From the NCBI RefSeq assembly GCF_029223485.1, contig NZ_JARHTP010000008.1:413375-477374 (forward strand): a stretch of DNA of 64,000 nt, written 5' to 3'. The position numbers were made by a program, and so were the translations under genes. The stretch comes from Streptomyces coacervatus (GTDB taxonomy: Bacteria; Actinomycetota; Actinomycetes; Streptomycetales; Streptomycetaceae). Below the pieces are notes generated by a model. It saw nothing but the letters and a program-made list of their open reading frames with translations. It did not search any database and was not told the origin of the DNA. Below are positions 1-9,993 of the stretch, piece after piece (position 1 is the first letter of the stretch; each line of letters starts with the position of its first letter).

Positions 1-1
1 G

Positions 2-1201
2 ACCCAGCAGTTCGGCCCCGACATGCGCTCCTGGCAGGTCGAGCGCGCCGACTTCGACCACGTTCTCCTCGAGCACGCCCGGGAGAGCGGTGTCGACGTC
101 GTCGAGGGCGCCCGCGTCAAGAAGGTCATCTTCGAGAACGGCCGAGCCATCGGCGTCGAGTGGGTCGACCCCGAGAGCGGCGAAACCCTTACCACCCACG
201 CCGACTTCGTCCTCGATGCATCGGGCCGCGCCGGTCTGATCGGCGCGCAGCACTTCAACAACCGCCAGCCTCACGAGATTTTCCGCAACGTCGCGATCTG
301 GGGCTACTGGGACGGTGGCGAGCTGCTTCCCAACAGCCCCACTGGTGGCATCAACGTCGTCTCCTCCGACGACGGTTGGTATTGGGTGATCCCGCTCAGC
401 GGAGAACGCTTCAGCGTGGGCTTCGTCACCCACAAAACCAACTTCGTCGAGCGCCGCAAGGAGTTCACCTCCACCGAGGACATGCTCCACGCCATGATCG
501 CCGAATCGCCCACCGTCAAGGGCCTCATGGCCCAGGGCACCTTCCAGGGCCAGGCGCGTGTGGAGCAGGACTTCTCCTACGTGGCCGACCGGTTCTGTGG
601 AGACGGCTACTTCCTCATGGGCGACGCCGCCTGCTTCCTCGACCCACTGCTGTCCACTGGCGTCCACCTGGCCATGTACAGTGGCCTGCTGGCTGCGGCC
701 TCCATCTCGGCCCTCAGTCATGGCGACGTCACGCAGACCGAGGCACAGTCCTTCTACGAGACCCTCTTCCGCAACGCCTACGTCCGGCTCTTCACGCTGG
801 TGTCTGGCTTTTATCAGAAGCACGCCGGCAAGGACCGGTACTTCGCCCTTGCCGACTCGCTGGCCAGGGACGAGGGTGTTTCGGAGAACACCCCTGATGT
901 GGCTTTCGGCGAGATCATCTCCGGCGGCACCGACATGCGTGAGGCGGCGGACGCCAGTGGTAAGGCTAGTGAGTCCATCGACAAGGTGATCACCGACCAG
1001 CAGCAGCGGAAGTCGCCGGTGCAGGAACTGCTGGATGCCGCAGCGGAGGCTCAGGAGCGCGCCCGCCTGGCGGCCGACCCGCACGAGCGCCTGACGCCCG
1101 ACACGGCCATCGACACGAATGACTTGTACGACGCGGACAACGGCTTCTACCTGGTCATGGAGCCCCGGCTCGGCATAGGCAAGGCGGCTCTCGACGCCTG
1201 A
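2..1201 (+). CDS. Flavin-dependent halogenase, 5' truncated by window edge
   Basis: The reading frame is open from the first bases, so the start and the N-terminal FAD-binding GxGxxG lie outside the window. About 399 residues are visible. The stretch GDAACFLDPLLSTGVHLA and the segment WYWVIPLSGERFSVGFV match the flavin-dependent halogenase superfamily, in particular the CmlS/CndH-like branch that acts on carrier-bound or free aromatic or acyl substrates. These enzymes use FADH2, O2 and chloride or bromide to make HOX and normally need a separate flavin reductase, which is not seen nearby. The gene heads a co-directional group with two ATP-grasp genes, so it probably tailors the same small molecule. 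The tail (about the last 100 residues) is rich in Ala, Asp and Glu and is not diagnostic. A plain FAD monooxygenase is the main alternative, since the key Lys/Glu motif is not visible. Confidence 0.8.
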   Translation, partial: TQQFGPDMRSWQVERADFDHVLLEHARESGVDVVEGARVKKVIFENGRAIGVEWVDPESGETLTTHADFVLDASGRAGLIGAQHFNNRQPHEIFRNVAIWGYWDGGELLPNSPTGGINVVSSDDGWYWVIPLSGERFSVGFVTHKTNFVERRKEFTSTEDMLHAMIAESPTVKGLMAQGTFQGQARVEQDFSYVADRFCGDGYFLMGDAACFLDPLLSTGVHLAMYSGLLAAASISALSHGDVTQTEAQSFYETLFRNAYVRLFTLVSGFYQKHAGKDRYFALADSLARDEGVSENTPDVAFGEIISGGTDMREAADASGKASESIDKVITDQQQRKSPVQELLDAAAEAQERARLAADPHERLTPDTAIDTNDLYDADNGFYLVMEPRLGIGKAALDA

Positions 1202-1415
1202 CCCCGCTCAGGACGGGAGCGGACAGCCGCCGTGTGGCGGGACCGGTGCCGCCGACAGCCGTGTGACGGCTCGTCGCGCCAACCGGCCGCCGCGCTGAGG
1301 CTGTCCGCTCCCTGCCTGCGCCTTCCCCCTCCCGCGGCCCCTGCTGGCGGGCGTCATTAGCCCAGAACCGTCCCCCATACCCACGGCCCATCCGATGCAC
1401 GACCCAGGAGCACAA

Positions 1416-2666
1416 GTGGACAACCTCATACTCGGCAATCTGAAGGTGCTTCTGCGCAGCACGCCTGAGGAGTGGCTGGCAGCCACAGGGGGCACAGCCA
1501 CTCTGGTCACCGGCACGGATGCCACGCATGACACGGGATGGCTCACGCAGCACTACGGATCGGCCTTCGCCGCCATTCACGCCTACCCGAACTACACCAT
1601 GAACGACTCCGTCCTGAAGCGCGTGGACGAGATCGTTTCCCGGGGCAGCTTCCGTCGCATCATCGCCATGTCCGAGGCGGACGTGATGCGAGCGGCCCTC
1701 CTGCGAGAACGGCACGGCATCCCAGGCCTCACCCCGGACCAAGCCATCCGCATGCGGGACAAGTACCTGATGAAGGAGTCCCTGAAGGACCACGGAATCC
1801 CGATCCCCCGGTACCGCAAGGTACGGAACGCGCTCGATGTCAGTGACTTCGTCACAGAAGTGGGTTACCCCATTGTGCTCAAGCCCGTGTGCGGCGCCGG
1901 TTCGATGCACACGTACGTCATCGAGTCGGAGCAGGAGCTGGACGAGGTCCTCGCCGCCGGCTACTTCTCGGGGTTCATCGTCGACAAGATGCCGGAGCTG
2001 CTCGCCGAGGAGTTCATCCATGGACAGCAGTACCGCATCGACGGATTCTACGCAGACGGAAAGTGCCAGTACATCACCGCGGCCCGGCTGATCGGCACCA
2101 ATCTCGAGTTCATGAACGGCCGTCACTTCGCGAACTCGCTCTTGGACGCGGGGAGCGAACTCTCACGGCAAATCGTCTCGTTCGCCCAGAACATCCTGGA
2201 GAACGCATTGCCGTTCGGCCGTGAGGGAATGTTCCACATGGAGATCTGGCAGCGGCCGGACGGCGAATTCGTATTCGGTGAGGTGGGTGCACGGCTGGGA
2301 GGCATCTCCATCTTCGAAGAGAACCGGTTCGGGTTCGAAGTGGACTACAAGATGGCCGCCGTGCGCGCTCTGTGCGGTCTCGGCACGCCGGACTGGCCCT
2401 CTCCGGAGAAGCTGCAGAAGCGCTTCGCCGGACACGTCGTCATTTCTCCCCGGGCGGGATTCCTCGAAGAAGTTCCGTCGTCTTGCCCCTTCGACTGGGT
2501 GCTGGACTACAAGCACAAGCCTGCAGGACAGCGCTACTCCCTGATGCGCGGATCCAACGACGAGGTCGCCATGGTGATGGTGGCCGGATCCAGCGAAGAA
2601 GAGGTCGAGAAGCGTCTGCAGGAAGTCGCGCAGTGGTTCTACGACAACACAGTGTGGGCCGACTAG
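1416..2666 (+). CDS. ATP-grasp ligase (first of pair)
   Basis: A 416-residue protein with an ATP-grasp fold. The lid and glycine-rich loop appear as GYPIVLKPVCGAGSMHTYV, and the metal-binding end as MEIWQRPDGEFVFGEVGARLGG. ATP-grasp enzymes activate a carboxylate as an acyl phosphate and join it to an amine or thiol. Here the natural role would be amide or peptide bond formation on a small molecule. The start is placed at GTG 1416 because AGGAG lies 5 bases upstream. An in-frame ATG at 1395 has no such site. The gene follows the halogenase after 214 bases and is followed by a second, clearly different ATP-grasp gene 52 bases on. Substrate is unknown; purine-biosynthesis ATP-grasps are unlikely because the pair sits with a halogenase. 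Confidence 0.8.
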   Translation: MDNLILGNLKVLLRSTPEEWLAATGGTATLVTGTDATHDTGWLTQHYGSAFAAIHAYPNYTMNDSVLKRVDEIVSRGSFRRIIAMSEADVMRAALLRERHGIPGLTPDQAIRMRDKYLMKESLKDHGIPIPRYRKVRNALDVSDFVTEVGYPIVLKPVCGAGSMHTYVIESEQELDEVLAAGYFSGFIVDKMPELLAEEFIHGQQYRIDGFYADGKCQYITAARLIGTNLEFMNGRHFANSLLDAGSELSRQIVSFAQNILENALPFGREGMFHMEIWQRPDGEFVFGEVGARLGGISIFEENRFGFEVDYKMAAVRALCGLGTPDWPSPEKLQKRFAGHVVISPRAGFLEEVPSSCPFDWVLDYKHKPAGQRYSLMRGSNDEVAMVMVAGSSEEEVEKRLQEVAQWFYDNTVWAD

Positions 2667-2718
2667 GCACTCCCCGTGGGTCGACCCGAACATCCAGCAC
2701 GAAGAGGGAGACGAAACC

Positions 2719-3972
2719 GTGCGCAGTCAGCACCTTCTCATTGTCACCGGCGCGAAAGACCAGCCCGACCGGGCGCGAAGCGTGTCCCCGGGCCTACGGA
2801 TCAGCCTCATCACCCGGCAGGAAATGTGGCACAGGGTATGGGACATGGAAAAGTTCGAACGTGTCATCGTCCTTCCCGATGACACGGGCGACGACGAGTG
2901 GCTGGCTCTGGCTCGCACGATCCATGTCCTGGACCCGATCGACGCCCTAGCCAACTTCACCGAGAAGGATCTGGACAAGGCCGCGATCATCGCTGCCGAC
3001 CTCAATATCCGCTGGCACAGCCTCGAGTCCGTACTGGCGGTGGGCGACAAGTTCCAGATGCGACGGAGGCTTCAGGCCGCTGGAGTCGACGACACCCCAT
3101 GCGAACTCGTGAAGTCACCCGAGGACCTGCGTGCGGCAGCCGGGCGGCTGGGCTATCCATTGATCTGCAAGCCTCGCCGTGGCATCTCCAGCCAGGGCAT
3201 CAGCCGTCTGACCGGACCGGAAGACCTTGACGAGGCCTTCGCCTGGAGTTCCTCGGGGACTCACGACCTGGACTCGACCGACCTCATCGTCGAGCGCTTC
3301 CACACCGGTGACGAGTACAGCGTCGAATGCCTCAGCGAGGACGGCCGCCACCTCGTCGTCTCCGTTACGGAGAAGTCCGTGGACAGGGATCACTTCGTCG
3401 AACTCGGCCATGTGGTGCCGGCCCAGCTGGCCCCGGAGACGGCAGCACGCATTACGGACACCGTGCCCCGGATGCTCGACGCGCTGGGAGTACGGGATAC
3501 CGCGACGCACACAGAGATCATTGTCACCGAGGATGACGTACGCATCGTGGAAACGCACCTGCGATGCGGTGGCGACCGGATCACCAACATGGTGGCCGCC
3601 GTCAAGGGCGTCGACATGCCGGAGGCGGCGGCGCGTCGCTATCTCGGCCAGCAGGTCCTGGCTGCGGCCGACCGCGCGGTTGACGCGTACGAGGCGGCAG
3701 CCGACAAGCAGTGCGCGGCCATCCGCTACGCCCTACCGTCCGCCATCGGCCGGGTAACGGCGGTGAACGGCATCGACGCAGCCCGGAAGCTGCCCGGAGT
3801 CCAAGAGGTCACGGTGTTGAAGGAACCCGGATCGGATGTGACGCAGCTCACCGGATCAGGATCCCGCGCCGCCTTTGTCTGGGCACTCGGGGGGTCTCCC
3901 AAAGAAGCGGCCACTCGCGCGCAAGCTGGTGTGGACACGCTGCAATTCCAGATCGAACGGCAGACGCCGTAG
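2719..3972 (+). CDS. ATP-grasp ligase (second of pair)
   Basis: A 417-residue ATP-grasp protein starting at GTG 2719, with GAGGGAG upstream. The ATP-binding segment is GYPLICKPRRGISSQGISRL, followed by DLIVERFHTGDEYSVECL, and the metal site is near VETHLRCGGDRITNMV. It resembles the carboxylate-amine ligases found with natural-product genes (L-amino acid ligase or PurK/CPS-like) more than biotin carboxylases. It diverges from its upstream ATP-grasp neighbour, so the two probably catalyse two successive ligations rather than being a recent duplication. A strong hairpin terminator lies about 190 bases downstream and closes the operon. Confidence 0.8.
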   Translation: MRSQHLLIVTGAKDQPDRARSVSPGLRISLITRQEMWHRVWDMEKFERVIVLPDDTGDDEWLALARTIHVLDPIDALANFTEKDLDKAAIIAADLNIRWHSLESVLAVGDKFQMRRRLQAAGVDDTPCELVKSPEDLRAAAGRLGYPLICKPRRGISSQGISRLTGPEDLDEAFAWSSSGTHDLDSTDLIVERFHTGDEYSVECLSEDGRHLVVSVTEKSVDRDHFVELGHVVPAQLAPETAARITDTVPRMLDALGVRDTATHTEIIVTEDDVRIVETHLRCGGDRITNMVAAVKGVDMPEAAARRYLGQQVLAAADRAVDAYEAAADKQCAAIRYALPSAIGRVTAVNGIDAARKLPGVQEVTVLKEPGSDVTQLTGSGSRAAFVWALGGSPKEAATRAQAGVDTLQFQIERQTP

Positions 3973-4107
3973 GCGTACCCCCTATTCGCCTGGCAGCGGT
4001 GCACTGCCAAGCCCGGAGGGTCACGCGCTACCGGTGTGACTCAGAGAAAGCAGGTACATGCGCGCGCAGCTATTCGGGGAATGATCTCCACGTCGCTGGG
4101 AACTGCT

Positions 4108-4123
4108 TGATCAACTGGGATCA
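4108..4123. promoter_or_regulatory. Inverted repeat TGATC-N6-GATCA
   Basis: A perfect 5-base inverted repeat TGATC-AACTGG-GATCA lies between the end of the second ATP-grasp gene and the terminator. It could be a regulator site or chance. It is too far from the glgX start (over 300 bases, beyond a terminator) to be an obvious glgX operator. Confidence 0.3.
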
Positions 4124-4162
4124 TCAACCCTGGTCAGCGGATCTCGTGAACGACCCACCAGC

Positions 4163-4197
4163 CGAAGCCCCCGGCCGCTCAGCGGCCGGGGGCTTCG
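4163..4197 (+). terminator. Strong hairpin terminator after ATP-grasp genes
   Basis: A 16-base perfect stem (4163-4178 paired with 4182-4197) with a 3-base TCA loop, almost pure G+C in the core. No long U-tract follows, as is usual in Streptomyces. It separates the halogenase/ATP-grasp operon from the glgX operon. Confidence 0.85.
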
Positions 4198-4352
4198 CCG
4201 TGCGTTCACGGCCGCTCTGGCCACAACCCGCCGCTCGCCGCCGCTTGCGCGCAGGTTCCGCAAGATTCCCCGAAGTTCGACGAAGGCCCAGCTCCCCCCA
4301 TGTGCTCCGGCGTGCGCCGGGCTCCGTGACGCCCTCCGGATTTACAATTCAC

Positions 4353-4381
4353 TTGACTCGACCTTACAGGGCTTGTTGACT
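4353..4381 (+). promoter_or_regulatory. TTGACT-N17-TTGACT direct repeat upstream of glgX
   Basis: Two identical TTGACT hexamers, 17 bases apart, lie with the second ending 43 bases before the glgX GTG. The same pair with the same spacing lies upstream of the secreted-peptide gene (15956-15984, minus strand), ending 42 bases before its start. Each hexamer matches a -35 box at 5 of 6 positions, but no good -10 follows, so this may be an activator or sigma-specific element. An ACTGG-N7-CCAGT inverted repeat overlaps the second copy. Confidence 0.5.
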
Positions 4382-4424
4382 GGTTCGGAGCCAGTGACTC
4401 CCAGGTGACAAGAGGTGAAGCTCT

Positions 4425-6560
<2,136 letters not shown>

Positions 6561-6564
6561 CGAG

Positions 6565-8712
6565 ATGAGTGCCACCACCGACCGCCGTATCTTCTCCGAC
6601 ACCCTCGCGGGATATGTGACATACCACAGCCCCACCCAGCACCGTTTCGGGCTGCGCACCTCCGACGGCCGCGAGTTCACCGTGCATCTGGCCCGCAACG
6701 TCGTATCCCGCATCGTCCGCAATCTGGGCGACCCCTACCACGACACCACCGCGCGCACCCGGGACATGCTCGGCACCGGGCGCTTCCTGTTCGCGTACGG
6801 GATCTTCTACGAGTGGGAGGGCGGCGCGCGCTTCGAGGCGAAGGAGATCACCTTCCCCGAGGAGAGCCGCGGCCACTACGTCTTCGAGCACCCCAACTGG
6901 TGGGTGCAGCAGGCCGCCGCGATCGCCGACTTCTATCTGCGCGGCCAGTTCCCCGACGGCAAGTTCGACTGGCGCAACTACCGTACGCACCTGACGCTCG
7001 ACGGTGCTCATCTGCCGGAGCACGCGGGCGAGAACGTGCGGCAGGAGACCGACACCATCTCCCGGCTGGTGTACGGCCTTTCGACGGCGTATCTGCTGAC
7101 CGGCGAGGACCGGTTCCTGGACGCGGCCGAGAGCGGGACCGAGTACTTACGGCAGTACATGCGCGTCGACGACAAGCAGGACGGGATCGTCTACTGGTAC
7201 CACGGCATGGACATCACGCCGACCGGGCGGCGCAAGGTCTACGCCTCGGAGTTCGGGGACGACTTCGACGCCATCCCGATGTACGAGCAGATCTATGCGC
7301 TGGCCGGGCCGACCCAGACGTACCGGGTGACCGGCGATCCGCGGATCCTTCAGGACATCGACCGGACGGTCGCGCTGTTCCAGCGGTACTTCCGTGATGA
7401 GGAGCGCGGGGGCTTCTTCTCGCACATCGACCCGATCAACCTCAGCCCCTGCGACGACGCGCTGGGCCGCAACCGCTCCCGCAAGAACTGGAACTCGGTC
7501 GGCGACCACGCCCCCGCTTATCTGATCAACGCCTATCTGGCCACCGGGCGTGAGGACTTCGCCGCGCTGCTGGAGGAGACCGCGGACACCATCGTGGAGC
7601 GCTTCCCGGACGAGCCGGACAGCCCGTTCGTACAGGAGCGCTTCCACGAGGACTGGAGTCCGGACCGGACCTGGGGCTGGCAGCAGGACCGGGCGGTGGT
7701 CGGGCACAACCTGAAGATCGCCTGGAATCTGACCCGGATCCGGGCTCTGCACGACAAGCAGGAGTACGCCGAGGCCGCCCGGCGGATCGGCGAGATCATG
7801 CCGCCGGTCGGCAGCGACCAGCAGCGCGGCGGCTGGTACGACGTGGTGGAGCGGCGGGCGGATGCGGACAGCGGCATCCACCGGATGGTGTGGCACGACC
7901 GCAAGGCCTGGTGGCAGCAGGAGCAGGCGATCCTCGCCTATCTGATCCTCGCCGGGACGGCGGACGACCCCGAGTCGCTGCGGCTTGCGCGGGAGGCGGC
8001 CTCCTTCTACAACGCCTTCTTCCTCGACCATCAGGACGGCGGCGTGTACTTCAATGTGCTGGCCGACGGGATCCCGTATCTGGTGGGCACCGAGCGGCTC
8101 AAGGGCTCGCACGCCATGGCCGGTTACCACTCGCTGGAGCTGTGCTATCTGGCGGCCGCCTACACCGGTCTGCTGATCAGCCACGAGCCGCTCACGCTGT
8201 ACTTCCGGCCGCGCCCCGACGACCTGCCGGAGCGTGAACTGCGGGTGGCGCCCGACCTGTTGCCGCCCGGGTCGGTGGAGCTGACCCGGGTGTGGGTCGA
8301 CGGGCGCGAGCACCATCACTTCGACCCCAAGCAGCTGACCGTGAAGCTCCCCGAGAGCGACGGGCCGGTGCGGGTGCGGGTGGAGCTGGAGCCCGTGCAG
8401 ATGCGTCTGAGGATGCGCAGCGAGTTCGACGGCGGCACCGCGCACGTCCGCTGCGGCGGCGCGGTCGACGGCGGCGAACTGGACAAGTTCCGCCGGGTGC
8501 TCGGCGAGGTGATGGCCGCGGGTCCCCGGCGTGTGGAGTTCCATCTGTCCGAGGTCAGCGAGATGTGCCGGCCCGCGGTCAACGAACTTCTCGTGCAGCG
8601 CACCAAGGCAGGGCTCGACGTCGACTTCGTCGTCGTCGGCTCCGTCCTGCCCGAGGTCCGCGAAGCCCTGATGGCCACCGACGCCTTCCTGCTAGAGGGC
8701 GAGGAGGACTGA
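6565..8712 (+). CDS. AGE-like (alpha/alpha)6-barrel protein with C-terminal STAS-like domain
   Basis: A 715-residue protein starting at ATG 6565. Residues about 75-560 resemble the N-acylglucosamine 2-epimerase / cellobiose 2-epimerase superfamily: repeated helical hairpins with conserved Trp, His and Glu-rich segments such as WGWQQDRAVVGHNLKIAWNL, RMVWHDRKAWWQQEQAI and GGVYFNVLADG. The last 100 residues look like a STAS-type domain (beta-alpha repeats with VEFHLSEVSEM). This tail is unusual for a sugar epimerase and suggests regulation or protein docking. One TTA codon is at 7147-7149. Lying between glgX and a transposase-like gene, it may act on an oligosaccharide released from glycogen. 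Substrate and true activity are unknown. Confidence 0.7.
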   Translation: MSATTDRRIFSDTLAGYVTYHSPTQHRFGLRTSDGREFTVHLARNVVSRIVRNLGDPYHDTTARTRDMLGTGRFLFAYGIFYEWEGGARFEAKEITFPEESRGHYVFEHPNWWVQQAAAIADFYLRGQFPDGKFDWRNYRTHLTLDGAHLPEHAGENVRQETDTISRLVYGLSTAYLLTGEDRFLDAAESGTEYLRQYMRVDDKQDGIVYWYHGMDITPTGRRKVYASEFGDDFDAIPMYEQIYALAGPTQTYRVTGDPRILQDIDRTVALFQRYFRDEERGGFFSHIDPINLSPCDDALGRNRSRKNWNSVGDHAPAYLINAYLATGREDFAALLEETADTIVERFPDEPDSPFVQERFHEDWSPDRTWGWQQDRAVVGHNLKIAWNLTRIRALHDKQEYAEAARRIGEIMPPVGSDQQRGGWYDVVERRADADSGIHRMVWHDRKAWWQQEQAILAYLILAGTADDPESLRLAREAASFYNAFFLDHQDGGVYFNVLADGIPYLVGTERLKGSHAMAGYHSLELCYLAAAYTGLLISHEPLTLYFRPRPDDLPERELRVAPDLLPPGSVELTRVWVDGREHHHFDPKQLTVKLPESDGPVRVRVELEPVQMRLRMRSEFDGGTAHVRCGGAVDGGELDKFRRVLGEVMAAGPRRVEFHLSEVSEMCRPAVNELLVQRTKAGLDVDFVVVGSVLPEVREALMATDAFLLEGEED

Positions 8713-8715
8713 ACC

Positions 8716-9993
8716 GTGACCACCACCCTGCCCCCCGGAATCCTTGCCGCGGAGCCGGACTTCGGCCCGCCCTACGAGGTGCCCGTAGAGCCGGTGGACC
8801 TCTCCGTCTACTGCCAGGACCTCTTCGGCGCCCTGAGCCGCTCCGACCAGCGACGCTGGGGCGAGGTCTATGTCCGTGGACTGCTCGGCGTGCCCGGCCG
8901 CAAGACCCCGGCCCGCATCTCCGAGCAGGTGCTGGGCCGCCGGGCCGTGCAGCAGATCCAGCAGTTCGTCAACCAGAGCCCATGGCCCTGCGGTCCGGTG
9001 CGCCGACGGCTGGCCGGGCAGCTGAGCCGGGCCTTCCGCTCGGACGCCTGGTGCGTCGACGAGGTCGTCTTCGCCAAGAACGGCGACCGCTCCGTGGGGG
9101 TGGCCCGGCAGTACGCGCCCTCGATGGAACGCACCGTCAACTGCCAGCTGGCGCTGGCCACTTCGCTGGTGGGCCGGCACGGCGGGGTCCCGGTCAGCTG
9201 GCGGCTGATGCTGCCGGCCCGCTGGGACCGCGACGAACGGCTGCGCACCCAGGCCCACCTGCCGCCGGAGGAGCGCTCCAGGCCGCGCTGGCGGTACATC
9301 CTGGAGGCCGTGGACGAGATGCTGGAGGACTGGTACCTGGATCCGCTACCGGTGCTGGTGGACTGGCGGGGCGAGGCCGATGTGGCGCCCCTGCTGCGCG
9401 GGCTGGAGGCGCGCGGGCTGGCGTATCTGGTCGAGGCCTCGCCCAGCACCGCGGTCACCCTGCCGCGGCCGTGTGCCGGATCCCCGTACGGCAGTGGGAC
9501 GTTGACGGAGCTCGCCGTGCACGCCGCGCAGCACCGCAAGCGGATGCCGATCGCCTGGCAGGACCGGGCGACGGCCCGGATGCGGCAGTCGCAGGTGCTG
9601 TCCGCACCGGCCCTGTTGCTGACCGAGGCGCCCCACGGCGGGGGTGCGGGTGCCCGGTCCGCCGGGGCGCATCCGCCGCAGCGGCCGAGGCATCTGGTCA
9701 CCGACTGGCCGTACGGCCGGTCCACCCCGCGTACCTACTGGCTGACCAACCTGCCCGGCCGCAAGCTGTCGGACGTGCTGCCGCTGGCGCAGCTGCGGGC
9801 GCTGTCGGGCGAGAGCCTCGGCCGGCTTCAACAGGACTTCGGACTCGCCGACTTCGAGGGCCGCTCCTTCCGCGGCTGGCACCATCACGTCACGCTCGCC
9901 TCGGTGGCGATGGGCTACGACGCGCTGAGCCGGCCCTACCGCTGCCAGCCGACCGCGGTGAAGTCGATGTCGCCGAGGCCCGGCACACCGTAG
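8716..9993 (+). CDS. IS701-family-like DDE transposase, C-terminus cut and read into next gene
   Basis: A 425-residue protein with the IS701 pattern: AWCVDEVVFAKNG with SVGVARQY (D115), PVLVDWRGEAD (D216) and DFEGRSFRGWHHH (E381), so the DDE triad is present. It starts at GTG 8716 with GAGGAGG upstream, only 3 bases after the AGE-like gene, so it is translated as part of that operon. Family members usually continue for a few dozen residues after the HHHVTL helix. Here the last 18 residues are read antisense through the 3' end of the convergent binding-protein gene (58 bases of overlap). No terminal inverted repeats or target duplication were found. It may be an immobile, operon-captured transposase rather than a live insertion element. 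Confidence 0.72.
   Translation: MTTTLPPGILAAEPDFGPPYEVPVEPVDLSVYCQDLFGALSRSDQRRWGEVYVRGLLGVPGRKTPARISEQVLGRRAVQQIQQFVNQSPWPCGPVRRRLAGQLSRAFRSDAWCVDEVVFAKNGDRSVGVARQYAPSMERTVNCQLALATSLVGRHGGVPVSWRLMLPARWDRDERLRTQAHLPPEERSRPRWRYILEAVDEMLEDWYLDPLPVLVDWRGEADVAPLLRGLEARGLAYLVEASPSTAVTLPRPCAGSPYGSGTLTELAVHAAQHRKRMPIAWQDRATARMRQSQVLSAPALLLTEAPHGGGAGARSAGAHPPQRPRHLVTDWPYGRSTPRTYWLTNLPGRKLSDVLPLAQLRALSGESLGRLQQDFGLADFEGRSFRGWHHHVTLASVAMGYDALSRPYRCQPTAVKSMSPRPGTP

Larger units (their letters stand above)
3973..4424. other. Intergenic region between ATP-grasp operon and glgX
   Basis: These 452 bases hold no convincing gene. They contain a short hairpin GGCAG..CTGCC near 3990-4010, an inverted repeat at 4108-4123, the terminator at 4163-4197, a TTGACT direct repeat at 4353-4381 and an inverted repeat ACTGG-N7-CCAGT at 4379-4395. 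Very short reading frames (8-9 codons from ATG 4058) were judged too weak to call. Confidence 0.6.

Noticed and set aside
4058..4112. Two tiny overlapping frames (8-9 codons) in the region before glgX, considered as ATP-grasp precursor peptides
   Set aside because: Only weak ribosome sites, too short, and no leader-like features; no evidence that these ATP-grasp proteins use ribosomal peptides.
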